The notes beneath the pieces are model-generated. The model was not told where the DNA came from, did no database searches, and saw only the letters and a list, made by a program, of their open reading frames with translations. Made by a program: the position numbers and the translations under genes. 64,000 nucleotides of DNA from Chloroflexota bacterium (GTDB lineage: Bacteria > Chloroflexota > UBA11872 > VXOZ01): positions 1 to 64,000 of the forward strand of contig JAJEAH010000027.1 of the NCBI GenBank assembly GCA_022824225.1, in the 5' to 3' direction. Below are positions 32,485 through 42,083 of this stretch, in pieces. Position 1 is the first letter of the stretch, and each line of letters starts with the position of its first letter.

Positions 32485-33195
32485 CTACTGGAGCCGCTCA
32501 CCGGTAACAGTAATCGTGCCCGGGTCGATTTCGACGGAATCTATGCGCAAGCCCTCACCTACGCCAATGTTCTCGGCCAGGTACTGGTTTGCCTGCAAGG
32601 CAAACTGGTCCCGCAACGCTTCAGGCATGACCAGGGCGCCCAGTCGCGCTTCGCTAAACGCGACCTGCACGGATTCTTCACCTACAACGAAATGTCCCCG
32701 ACCCGAAACGTCGGCCCGAAACGGCGTCGTAACCGTACCGCTGACCACGAACTCGTCCTCTTCGAACGTGATGACGAGATTGCTTACCGGCGGGTTGTCC
32801 AGCGCATTGATTACCTCTCCCAGCAGCGCGGTAAGGTCGGTGTCGGCGACTTCGATGGTGAATTCGCCAGGCTCGTCGGCCTGTTTAAGCGCGTCTTCGG
32901 CGCGCTGAATTGCCAGCGCTTCCGCTGAGAGCGCCGGCGGCGGCGGCGTGGACGCCAAAGGAGTTGCCGTGGCCGAGCTGTCTGCTGCCGGCGTCCCTGA
33001 GTCCTTGGCCTCTGGCACAGCCGTGGCCGCAGGAGTCGGTGTCGGTGCGGGACTCTGCCCCATGATGTCGCTGAGTATCGGCACGTCCACCCAGCCCAGT
33101 CCTGCCACTAATACGAGGCCGATGAGCACCAGCGCCAGGAACAGGGTGAAGAAGAGTACCGAAATCGCCTTATACAATTGCCACACGCATCCCAT
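32485..33195 (-). CDS. Membrane-anchored protein of unknown function, paralog of 31594..32208
   Basis: N-terminal TM VLFFTLFLALVLIGLVLVAGLG, PTPTP linker, C-term LVITFEEDEFVVSGTVTTPFRADVSGRGHFVV...EIDPGTITVTGERLQ. Confidence 0.65.
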   Translation of the reverse strand: MGCVWQLYKAISVLFFTLFLALVLIGLVLVAGLGWVDVPILSDIMGQSPAPTPTPAATAVPEAKDSGTPAADSSATATPLASTPPPPALSAEALAIQRAEDALKQADEPGEFTIEVADTDLTALLGEVINALDNPPVSNLVITFEEDEFVVSGTVTTPFRADVSGRGHFVVGEESVQVAFSEARLGALVMPEALRDQFALQANQYLAENIGVGEGLRIDSVEIDPGTITVTGERLQ

Positions 33196-33399
33196 GGGAC
33201 CAGTCCAGCGTTATTTGTGAACCTATGCACATGGTACAATACCGGCGACGCGTTCGAACAGGCGCATCGCCCTGAATGCCTGGTTCGCCGGGGCGTTAGC
33301 CCGCGCCACAGGCGCGCGAATCGATGCGCGACGGCCCGCGGGTCTGGCCCACCCCTCCGCGGGAGTGAGCATACGGCTGCCATCTTCCTGGGAGAATTC

Positions 33400-33999
33400 A
33401 TGCTAGACACGGATGCCGCAGCGCCTCCCGGGCTGGAGTCGTCTGCCGCCGCGCCGCTCCACCGCTCTGGACGCAAGACTCTGGCGGCGCTGCACGCCCA
33501 ACGAACGGCCCACCTCGGCAATCCGAACTTGAGTGAAGCTGAGAAGAACCTTCTCGCCGCCTGCGGTCTGGCAGATCTGCCCGCGGTGCGGCGGGAGTTG
33601 CGGGAGCGCGCTCTGCTGGCCGCATACGACGGCGCGCCCAACGCGCTCTACACAACGTGTCGGGAACAGGCGCTGGAGACGACACCGGCGGGATCCCAGT
33701 GCGCACCGACGCCAGAACCGGCCGCCCAGCGCGGCGTGACGCTGGAAACGGCGCTGCAATTCGAACCCGATACCGGCCGCGTGTGCGTGCGCTACTCGGT
33801 GGCCTGCCGACCGCAGGGCGTACATGCGGCACGCGCGCAATGCGATAGGGATGATGCGAGCGACTTCTACGCCGTGACGTTCAATGCGCTCACCGGCCGC
33901 GCGGCCTGGCGAGAATTCAGCATCAGCGAACAGCACGCCGGACACGGCGGCAAGCCCCGGAAAGTGGCGGTTGAGCCGGTCGCGCACAGCGGGAGATGA
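33400..33999 (+). CDS. Hypothetical protein
   Basis: 199-aa ORF from ATG 33400; weakly preferred over the overlapping minus-strand ORF; no recognised domain. Confidence 0.35.
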   Translation: MLDTDAAAPPGLESSAAAPLHRSGRKTLAALHAQRTAHLGNPNLSEAEKNLLAACGLADLPAVRRELRERALLAAYDGAPNALYTTCREQALETTPAGSQCAPTPEPAAQRGVTLETALQFEPDTGRVCVRYSVACRPQGVHAARAQCDRDDASDFYAVTFNALTGRAAWREFSISEQHAGHGGKPRKVAVEPVAHSGR

Positions 34000-34261
34000 G
34001 CGACGAGGTGCGCTACGTCCGGGGCGCTCGTGCCCGCGTAGAGACTCCCAAACCGGTCCAGGCGTCACCGCGCGCCTCTCGAGGCTCGTCCCAAGTCTAT
34101 GCGCATATCGCTTCACGAGCTTACCGCTATGCGCCTCGCGTCCGCCCTGCGCGGTTCGGCTCGCCCCGGCGCAACGCATGCGCGTGCCCAGCGACAGCGG
34201 CCCGCGCACTGGCAGATCTTGCGGTGTCGCGGCCGGCCCCACCTGAAATAGGTCATCTTCC

Positions 34262-35014
34262 GTGATTGGTCTCACCGAATTCCAAACGCTCTTGCTCATT
34301 GGCGGCATGGTTACGTTTCTTGCCGCCGCAATTGCCGGCATGGCGGGATTCGGATATGGGCTCACCAGTGTGCCGTTGCTCATTCTCTTACTGCCGCCCA
34401 AGGTCGTCGTGCCTGCCGTCACCACCCACATCTTTCTGCTCTCGCTGCTCATCATGCTCGACGTCCGCAAGAACGTAGACGTGCGGCGCATTTGGCCGTT
34501 GATGGTCGCCGGTCTCTTGGGCCTACCTCTGGGTCTCTACGTGCTGCTCGTCCTGAGCGAGAGTGTGCTCAGAACCATCGTCGGCTTGGTGACGGTGTCG
34601 TTCGCGTTGGCGTTATTGCTGGGGCTCAATCTAGCAATCAAGAACGAGAAGCTCGGCCTGGCGCCGGTGGGCGTTGCCAGCGGCTTGCTCGCCTCCGGGA
34701 TCGCTATGGCCGGGCCGCCCGTCATACTCTTCTTCTCAAACCAAGGCATGCCGAAGCAGGTTTTCCGAGCCAACCTCGCTGCCTATTTCGTTTACCTCAA
34801 CTCACTGACCATCCCCGCCCACATCGCCAGCGGGCTCTTCACCGGAGAGGTGCTGCGTTATGCGCTGCTCTTCCTGCCTACTCTGATCGCCGGCATGGTC
34901 GTGGGCAGCGTGCTCTCCCGCAAAGTCCCGGAGTCGCTCTTTCACCGCGTAGTGCTGGTGATCGTGCTCTGCACCGGGTTGCTCTCCATCACTTCCGGCC
35001 TGGGCGTGTTCTAA
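34262..35014 (+). CDS. TauE/SafE (TSUP) family sulfite/anion exporter-like membrane protein
   Basis: FLAAAIAGMAGFGYGLTSVPLLILLLPPKVVVPAVT, GLLGLPLGLYVLL, ILFFSNQGMPKQVFRANL. Confidence 0.85.
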   Translation: MIGLTEFQTLLLIGGMVTFLAAAIAGMAGFGYGLTSVPLLILLLPPKVVVPAVTTHIFLLSLLIMLDVRKNVDVRRIWPLMVAGLLGLPLGLYVLLVLSESVLRTIVGLVTVSFALALLLGLNLAIKNEKLGLAPVGVASGLLASGIAMAGPPVILFFSNQGMPKQVFRANLAAYFVYLNSLTIPAHIASGLFTGEVLRYALLFLPTLIAGMVVGSVLSRKVPESLFHRVVLVIVLCTGLLSITSGLGVF

Positions 35015-35550
35015 GCGGAGCCGCCGCGCAAGATGGCCATGAGCGCTTCCCAGCGTGCCGGGTAACTCTCATCGATCATTACCGGCTGAAAGCCAAGCTT
35101 CAAGTAGGTGTGAATTGCGGGCAGGCGTTCATCATCGGTCCGCAGGTGCACCGAACGGAATCCACGCTCCCGGAACCGGTGCAAGGTGGCAAGCGTGAGC
35201 CAATAGCCCAATCCGTGCCCGCGGTGGTCCGGATGGACGCACACCATATGCACCGTGCCGCGGTCTGGCGGGAGCTTTTCCTCGTAGAAGGCGCAAGCGG
35301 TCCCCACGACCTCATCTCCCTTGGCGGCAAAGAACAAGCCATCGGGATCGAAGCCCGGCGCGCCGATCAGATCCCGGCGGCAGTCCTCCACCGTCCACTG
35401 CGAGGACATGGCCACGACCACAAGTTCGGTCCACGGCACCTCGTCATTGGGCTGATACGTCCGGATAGTGTACGGCGGCGGGACGCGCACCGGGGGCAAA
35501 TCGTCCAGGTTGGGGCGTTCCATACGCAATTGCGTCCTGGCTGGGCTCAT
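35011..35550 (-). CDS. GNAT-family N-acetyltransferase
   Basis: GTVHMVCVHPDHRGHGLGYWLTLATLHRFRERGFRSVHLRTDDERLPAIHTYLKLGFQ. Confidence 0.87.
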   Translation of the reverse strand: MSPARTQLRMERPNLDDLPPVRVPPPYTIRTYQPNDEVPWTELVVVAMSSQWTVEDCRRDLIGAPGFDPDGLFFAAKGDEVVGTACAFYEEKLPPDRGTVHMVCVHPDHRGHGLGYWLTLATLHRFRERGFRSVHLRTDDERLPAIHTYLKLGFQPVMIDESYPARWEALMAILRGGSA

Positions 35551-35554
35551 AGTG

Positions 35555-36739
35555 CTACTCCTTGGCGGATTGCCCGTTCGGTTCATTGAAGATCGTGCCG
35601 CCCCAGGTATCCAGCGTGGGCCGGCTCCAGGGCGTGGGGATTTCGCGGTACGGATGTTTGCGTAACGCATCCTCGTCAAGCTCTATGCCTAGGCCCGGCG
35701 CATCCGGGATGCGCAACGTCCCGTCCGGCTGCAGGACTTCCAGCGAGTCGACCACAATATCCTGGCGCCAGGGACAGCCAAAGAGAAAAGACTCCAGGAT
35801 TAGGATGTTGGGTATGCAGCCCACGGCCTGTAAGGTCGCGGCCATGGCGACCGGCCCATAGGGATTGTGGGGCGCCACTGGAATGTCGAAGGTCTCGGCC
35901 CACGCGGCAATCTTCTTTGCCTCCAAAATACCGCCGGTATGACTGATGTCGGGCTGCAAGACGTCGAGGAGTTGCTGCTCGATGTACTCACGAAAACCCC
36001 AGCGCGTGAAGAAGCGTTCACCCGCCGCGATGGGCATGCCAATCTGCGCCTGGGACAGCTTGGCATAGGCCGCCGGGTTATCCGGCCGTAGCGGCTCTTC
36101 ATAGAATAACGGCCGGTACGGCCGCAACGCTTCCGCCGCCGCGATGGCGCTGGTGACGTTGAGTCGCCCATGCACCTCCACGCAGAGGTCCACGTCGTCG
36201 CCCACGGCTTCGCGCACGGCCGCGACGCTTGCCGCCGCTTCCTTGATCTCCCGGTCGGACGCGGTGATCCAGGCGGTGAATGGGTCCCACTTCATGGCCG
36301 TGTAGCCCTGGGCAACCACCGCTTGCGCCGCGACTGCAAACTCGTCCGGTGTGCTGGCTCCCTCGAACCAGCCATTGGCATACACCCGCACCCGGTCGCG
36401 GCAAGGCCCGCCCAACATGGCGTGCACCGGCAGGCCGGCATCCTTGCCCTTGATGTCCCAACACGCCTGTTCCAGGGCGCTGATGGCGGTGTTGTAGACC
36501 GGCCCCGTGCCGCCGAACTCGCCCCGGTGGAGCAACTGCAAGTTGGCCTCGATATGGCGCGGGTCTTCCCCGATGAGCACCGCGCCCAGTTCCGCTATCG
36601 CGGTGGCGGCGGTGTGCTCTTTCCACGCCAGCGGGGCTTCCCCCCAGCCATGGAGGCCGGAATCCGTGACGACTTTGGCAAATACCCAGTTCCACCACTG
36701 GCCGTCAACGATGTACGTCTTGATTTCCTGGATTTTCAT
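35555..36739 (-). CDS. Mandelate racemase/muconate lactonizing (enolase superfamily) enzyme
   Basis: ALEQACWDIKGKDAGLPVHAMLGG, LCVEVHGRLN, FYEEPLRPDN, PDISHTGGILEAKKIAAWAE, VAPHNPYGPVAMAATLQ. Confidence 0.92.
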   Translation of the reverse strand: MKIQEIKTYIVDGQWWNWVFAKVVTDSGLHGWGEAPLAWKEHTAATAIAELGAVLIGEDPRHIEANLQLLHRGEFGGTGPVYNTAISALEQACWDIKGKDAGLPVHAMLGGPCRDRVRVYANGWFEGASTPDEFAVAAQAVVAQGYTAMKWDPFTAWITASDREIKEAAASVAAVREAVGDDVDLCVEVHGRLNVTSAIAAAEALRPYRPLFYEEPLRPDNPAAYAKLSQAQIGMPIAAGERFFTRWGFREYIEQQLLDVLQPDISHTGGILEAKKIAAWAETFDIPVAPHNPYGPVAMAATLQAVGCIPNILILESFLFGCPWRQDIVVDSLEVLQPDGTLRIPDAPGLGIELDEDALRKHPYREIPTPWSRPTLDTWGGTIFNEPNGQSAKE

Positions 36740-36744
36740 GTGCT

Positions 36745-37503
36745 CTAGGAGATCGGCGTCTTATGGAATCGTCGCACGAACGCGGCAAGATTCTGGACCA
36801 CCGCTTCCAGGATGGCCTTGCCTTTTTCTGCGCTTGCGTGGCTGGGGTCTCCGGCAACGCCGGTGGTGCCTGGGTCGAACACGGGCCAAAAGTACACGGG
36901 GCCGCCGGTAGGCAAACGGGTCGGCGGCACTTTCAGGTCTGTGACGGCAGTGTCCATATCGACCAGTTCTTGCCGCAGGTAGAGCATGAGCGAGGTCTCG
37001 ACTTCGCAGGCATGGCCCACGCTCTTGCGCTCACCGTCCACCAGTGCGGCTATTTCGGCCGCTGCCAGGTCCCAATAGGTCACGGCGCCCACTTCGATGC
37101 CTTCGGCGCCGAGCTTGAGCGCCGTTGCTTTCATCGTTTGGTCGTTGCCGCCGTGGCCGTTGAGCAGGAGAATGTGGCGGAAGCCATGCTGCCACATGCA
37201 CGTGACGATCTCTTTGAGCACTTGCGAGAACGTGTCCACACTCAGGGTGAGCGTGCCGGTGAAGTGCATATGGTGTGGGGAAACGCCCGACCAGACCGGC
37301 GGCGCGACAAGCACCGGAACTTCCCCAGCCAACGCCTGGGCCGCGCCCAGGGCGACCGTCTGCGCCATGTGGATGTCGGTGTCTACCGGCAGGTGGCGGC
37401 CATGCTGTTCGATTGACCCAACCGGCAGGATCACTACCGCGTCATGGTCGCGCATTTCCGCGATTTCGTCCCGCCGCATCTGTTGCCACACGTACTTTTC
37501 CAT
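36745..37503 (-). CDS. Creatininase-family amidohydrolase
   Basis: AVVILPVGSIEQHGRHLPVDTDIHMAQTVALGAAQ, PHHMHFTGTLTLSVDTF, LLNGHGGNDQTMKATALKL. Confidence 0.93.
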   Translation of the reverse strand: MEKYVWQQMRRDEIAEMRDHDAVVILPVGSIEQHGRHLPVDTDIHMAQTVALGAAQALAGEVPVLVAPPVWSGVSPHHMHFTGTLTLSVDTFSQVLKEIVTCMWQHGFRHILLLNGHGGNDQTMKATALKLGAEGIEVGAVTYWDLAAAEIAALVDGERKSVGHACEVETSLMLYLRQELVDMDTAVTDLKVPPTRLPTGGPVYFWPVFDPGTTGVAGDPSHASAEKGKAILEAVVQNLAAFVRRFHKTPIS

Positions 37504-37847
37504 GCTCTTCTCCCTTTCGGCTCTGCCGACGCTCCGATTGTGCGCACCGCTGACTGACCTCGCTGGGACGCCGGGTTGCTTGCCCCTGGATTCCGCCAAA
37601 CGACTGGGCCGGCAGTCCGGAGGCGCGCATACGTTCAGCGGCCAGCCGGGGACGAGTAGCATGCCGGCGCGCGCCAGCCGCCAATTGCCGTGATGCCGCG
37701 CTCCCGCTCCGGCCCCATGCCGTGCCGCCGCAAAGCTGTCGCCAACCTGTTGGGCGCCAGCCATCGATATTTGCGATTTCTATTCCCCCGCGGCCGCGGC
37801 GGCCAACTAACGGCTTTGACGTATGCCGTTCCGGTGGCAGCCCTAGT

Positions 37848-38675
37848 CTAGAGGTCCGCCTGCCCCGCAGCCGAATATGGCTGGGCCAACCGCGCGGTGC
37901 TGAGCGTCTCCAGAATACCCTCGCCCCGGTATTCGATCGTTCGCGGATCGATTTTTCTGCAAACAGCGCCATCGAAATACATGCGGTCAACGAAATCCGT
38001 GCTGTTGTACCGAATCCGCACCGTATTCGTGGCCGGCGCGCCCAGGGGAGACAGTTCGGCGACCCGCTCCACGGTCCGGCGCGCTTTCGTCCGCAGCAAT
38101 TTCCGCGCCCGCCGGGGGGAGAGCATCCGCGCCGCGTGGCGGCCCAACGCCCGTTTCACCTGCGCCGTCTCGATATCGCCGAGCAAAGCGCGGGCCTCCC
38201 CGCACGCCTTGTCGTCGCCGGTGACAAGGCCAACCGGCACGCCGAGAGCGCCCGCGATGAGGGCGTCGATCATGATCTCTCCCGACGGCGCGCCGTTGAT
38301 CCAAATGTCTTGGTACGACGCCGAACTCATGGTGTGATCGCGGACGGCGTTCGCCGTACCGGACATGGCATGGTAGCCCACGAGCATCATGACGTCGGCG
38401 TCTTCCAGAAACGGGAAGCGCTGCTGGTGCGCGCCGCCGGTGATGTACTCAGCATCGGGATGCAGTTCCTCGTAGATGAAATTGAAGCCGGAACTGTGCG
38501 CGTCTTCCACCAAGACCGAGTCCGCGCCGCCGGCCAGCGCGCCTTCAACGACGGCATTGGTGTCATTGACGAGCATCCGCCGGGCCTCCTGGTAGAACAG
38601 CCGCCCGTGCCCAAGCTGCTCCGGGATGACGACGCCGCTTATCCCTTCCATGTCAACGGCAATGAACACATTCAT
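37848..38675 (-). CDS. M55-family D-aminopeptidase (DppA-like)
   Basis: MNVFIAVDMEGISGVV...VEDAHSSGFNF...MLVGYHAMSGT..., M55-type architecture. Confidence 0.88.
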   Translation of the reverse strand: MNVFIAVDMEGISGVVIPEQLGHGRLFYQEARRMLVNDTNAVVEGALAGGADSVLVEDAHSSGFNFIYEELHPDAEYITGGAHQQRFPFLEDADVMMLVGYHAMSGTANAVRDHTMSSASYQDIWINGAPSGEIMIDALIAGALGVPVGLVTGDDKACGEARALLGDIETAQVKRALGRHAARMLSPRRARKLLRTKARRTVERVAELSPLGAPATNTVRIRYNSTDFVDRMYFDGAVCRKIDPRTIEYRGEGILETLSTARLAQPYSAAGQADL

Positions 38676-39213
38676 GGACTGCACGTCCTTTCAGGTGATG
38701 ACTTCGCTCAACACCGGCAACGATCGTCCCGCCGCAACCCGTAAGGCGCAAGTCCGCCCATAGCGGGCGTGCCGTGTGGACGCCCAAGGGCATGGCGCAC
38801 TTCGGCGCCGGTAGTCTCGCCGCGAGTTCGCGCCGGTTGCATGTATCTCGCGCCGGGGCCGCCGCAGCAAATCGCGGGCAGTGTTACTGACTGGGCCGAC
38901 AATGATAGGATATTATAGACACTGGTATGGGATACAGTAAACGGCGGCGTGCCAAGCTGACACGCATCCCAAACTATGGTACTCTCAGGAAAGTGCGCAA
39001 ACTTTGCCGCTTTCCCAGGCGCGTTTCCGTCTGAAGAGAATACGCGTCACTGGGGGCAGTTCGCGGGAATTCGCCCGGCGCGCCGGAGGGCCGGATAGTC
39101 CAAGCGCACACCGAGACCGCGCGCGTGCTCGCCGCGGCCCGGCCGCCGCCACACAATGCTAATCAATCAGAGTTGATCGCCGCGTCCACGCTGAGGAGGA
39201 GAACGACATCATC

Positions 39214-41136
39214 ATGCGCAGGAAGTTTCGATTGCGCCATGCGCCAAAGGCGCTGGCGTTGCCAAGAGCGCTGGCGTTGCCCAAAGCGCTGGCTTTCTTG
39301 GTGCTATTCGTCGCTCTAGCGGCCCCGCCAATCAATGCGCAAGAGGTTACCACTTTCTCATCGGCCGTGGTCACGCGCAATTTCTACGATGAAACGCTGA
39401 AACACAACATCCCCAATTTGCAGGTGGTGCGCAACGGTCGTACCCACAGCGTCAATTTCCTCGATCACTACAATTCTACCGGCGGCATCACCCGCTGGGG
39501 CTTCCCCACGTCTGAGATCATCGAAGAGGAAACCGGCAATCTCGCCCAGTACTATCAGCGGGGCGTGGTGGACTGGCACTGGCGACCCGATCTGGGGCGC
39601 TATGAGCTGGAACGCCGCTTGGCGTGGGACTTCTTCGGCGGCGGAGCCGGCGGCAGTGTTGACCAAGGTGTGGAGCCGGGCCGCCTGAACCCCAATCCGG
39701 GCACGCTGCTCGGGCCGTGGGGACACAAGGTATCGGATTTCTCCATCGAGGGCATCTTCACCGGATTCAAAGGGTTCTACGACTCCCTCGGCGGCATCCA
39801 GGCGTTCGGCTTCCCCAAGACGGACGCCCGCATCGACACGAATGCGCCAGGCACGCTGCACATAGAATCGGCCACGCCCGGGTTCATCCGCCAGTACTTC
39901 CAGGCAGCCGTGTTGGAATACCACCAGAATGACCGCGAGCCGGTGAAACTCCGGTTACTTGGCGACGACCTGCGCAATGTGAACTACCCTCTGAATAGCT
40001 GGCGGACCTATCCGGCCTTCAACCAAGCTGCGCCATTGACAGCGGGGCAACTGTATTCGATACCACGCGTGGTGCGCGGCTACAATGCCAGCGGGCGGCC
40101 GGTAACGCCCTCGCCGCAGCCCGTGGCGCCGACCCCAACACCGAGACCGGTAGTGCCCACGCCAACGCCGTTCGTCCCGACGCCTACGCCCCTTGCCCCA
40201 ACGGCCACGCCGACGCCGACGCCAACGCCGAGCGGGACTACCGTGTGGTTTGGCACGTACGGCGGCGGCGCCATCAGCTACGACGGCACGAATTGGCAGA
40301 CGTATCGCGGCTTCCAGAGTCCGCTGCCCAACGATCGCGTGAACGACATTTTCATAGCGGATGACGGCACCAAGTGGTTCGCCACCGAGGGCGGCTTAGC
40401 CCGCCTGCGGGGCACGACGTGGACGACATTCGATACCAATACGGACGGATTCCCCGGCAATAATGTCACGTCCGTCCACGCGCTGGGCAACCTGCTGTGG
40501 ATTGGCACGGCCGGGGACGGCGCGGGCATGTATGACATCCAGAAGAACACGTGGACGACGTTCGATGAGGACAACTCAGGCCTGCCGCACGACGCGGTGC
40601 GCGACGTGCACATCGTCAGTGAGCGGCTCAACCGCGTTTGGTTTGCTACGGCAGGCGGCGCCGCCCTCTACAACAACGGCCAGTGGCAAATCTTCAAAGT
40701 CCCTTCATTGCCGTCGAATGACGTCTTGAGTCTCGGCATCGACAGCCACGGCAATGTGTGGTTGGGCTTCAATGGGAGCGGGCTCAGCGTGTCTTCCGAT
40801 GGCGCAACCTGGTCCGACTACGACGATGGCAGCCGTGTTCAAGACGCCAAGATTCACAGTATTACCCCCGATCCGAGTGGGCGCGTGTGGTTTTCAACCG
40901 ATTCCGGGGTGATTGTCTACAATAACAACGGCGACTCGTGGGCCGCCTACGTGGAAGCTACGTCGGAGCTTGTCTACAACCAAGTTCACGACATTGCCGT
41001 CGAATCCAACGGTCGCGTGTGGATTGCGACGAACAACGGCGCTTCCGTGCTGCACAATGGCAGGTGGGAAAGCCACCAGACGAACACGAGTAGCGGCATT
41101 ACCTATGACGCCTTGCGCGCCGTGGCAGTGGAGTAG
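39214..41136 (+). CDS. Large secreted protein: FPET-type repeats, PTP-rich linker, C-terminal two-component-regulator-type propeller repeats
   Basis: Signal peptide ending PPINAQ; FLDHYNSTGGITRWGFPTSEIIEEETGNLAQYYQRG; PTPTPRPVVPTPTPFVPTPTP linker; repeated VWFGTYGGGAISYDGTNWQTY / LWIGTAGDGAGMYDIQKNTWTTFD / VWIATNNGASVLHNGRWE blades. Confidence 0.8.
   Translation: MRRKFRLRHAPKALALPRALALPKALAFLVLFVALAAPPINAQEVTTFSSAVVTRNFYDETLKHNIPNLQVVRNGRTHSVNFLDHYNSTGGITRWGFPTSEIIEEETGNLAQYYQRGVVDWHWRPDLGRYELERRLAWDFFGGGAGGSVDQGVEPGRLNPNPGTLLGPWGHKVSDFSIEGIFTGFKGFYDSLGGIQAFGFPKTDARIDTNAPGTLHIESATPGFIRQYFQAAVLEYHQNDREPVKLRLLGDDLRNVNYPLNSWRTYPAFNQAAPLTAGQLYSIPRVVRGYNASGRPVTPSPQPVAPTPTPRPVVPTPTPFVPTPTPLAPTATPTPTPTPSGTTVWFGTYGGGAISYDGTNWQTYRGFQSPLPNDRVNDIFIADDGTKWFATEGGLARLRGTTWTTFDTNTDGFPGNNVTSVHALGNLLWIGTAGDGAGMYDIQKNTWTTFDEDNSGLPHDAVRDVHIVSERLNRVWFATAGGAALYNNGQWQIFKVPSLPSNDVLSLGIDSHGNVWLGFNGSGLSVSSDGATWSDYDDGSRVQDAKIHSITPDPSGRVWFSTDSGVIVYNNNGDSWAAYVEATSELVYNQVHDIAVESNGRVWIATNNGASVLHNGRWESHQTNTSSGITYDALRAVAVE
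39250..39300 (+). repeat. 18-bp in-frame tandem repeat (3 copies) in the signal-peptide coding region
   Basis: GCGCTGGCGTTGCC(A/C)A starts at 39250, 39268, 39286, encoding ALALPR/ALALPK/ALAFL. Confidence 0.85.
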
Positions 41137-41414
41137 AGCGCAGTCCTCCTAGGCGTTGACGCGATCGCGGACAAGACGACTGTGCGGGACCGCACCGGCG
41201 TGATGGCGCGCGGGTGCGGTCGCTTCACGCCTTAGTCGGTATTGTCCCGCCGCCTACGCAACGCGCGGCGATAGTTCCGGCGGAAAGCCCTGCAAACACT
41301 CTGGCCGGGCCGCAATCGTCATTGCGCTGCCGCCTCGGGTCAGCGCCCGACACGAAAACTTCCAGTCCGGGCGACGGCGCCGCGCCCCGTCACACGCACC
41401 GCACACACGAGACC

Positions 41415-42083
41415 ATGCGCGATCCCATTCGACATCTCAAAGCCCTGGCGTTCGCGCTAACGGTCTTCCTCATCGGCGCGATCGCGCTGGCGCAAGTCTT
41501 TCCCCAGGCCTTGCCGTTCATGCCTTATGTCTGGCCGTATGTCTCCGGCGGGACGCTGACTTACACAGGCACCGACATCGATCTGGGCCCCGCGCCGCCG
41601 ATCGCGCTTCACGACCACCGGGGCGCGGCGGTCTCGCTCGCCGATCAACAGGGCAAGCTCGTGCTCCTCACCTTCCTCGATCCCCTGTGCACCGACGACT
41701 GCCTGCTCATGGCGCAGCAGATTAGCTTTGCCCTTTCGCGGTTGGAGTCCGACGCGCAAGACGTGGTCGTGCTGGCCGTCAACGTGAATGAGAACGAGCA
41801 ATCCACCCCGGCAATGGTGGAATTCCTGGCAAGCCAGGGGCTGGACGAGGACCCAGCCTGGCACTTTCTGGGAGGAGATTGGTCGCGCATTGCCGAAGTC
41901 ATCGAGGAGTACCACGTCTCGGCGGGCGGAGCGAAACCGGAGAAGCCCGACGAAATCGCGCATCAAGACGTGGTGTTCGTCATAGACCGCCAGGGCGATT
42001 TGCGGGTGCTCATCACCTACCCCACCCCGGCAGGCGTCACCTTGCAGGACGTCATCGTAACGCGGGCGCGACAACTACTGTAG
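41415..42083 (+). CDS. SCO1/SenC-like (peroxiredoxin-fold) copper chaperone
   Basis: FALTVFLIGAIALAQVF anchor; APPIALHDHRGAAVSLADQQGKLVLLTFLDPLCTDDCLLMAQQ (CxxxC). Confidence 0.72.
   Translation: MRDPIRHLKALAFALTVFLIGAIALAQVFPQALPFMPYVWPYVSGGTLTYTGTDIDLGPAPPIALHDHRGAAVSLADQQGKLVLLTFLDPLCTDDCLLMAQQISFALSRLESDAQDVVVLAVNVNENEQSTPAMVEFLASQGLDEDPAWHFLGGDWSRIAEVIEEYHVSAGGAKPEKPDEIAHQDVVFVIDRQGDLRVLITYPTPAGVTLQDVIVTRARQLL

Noticed and set aside
33403-34491. 362-aa minus-strand ORF overlapping 33400..33999 and tauE
   Set aside because: Overlaps the N-terminal coding region of the well-supported TauE gene; composition looks like antisense of GC-rich DNA.
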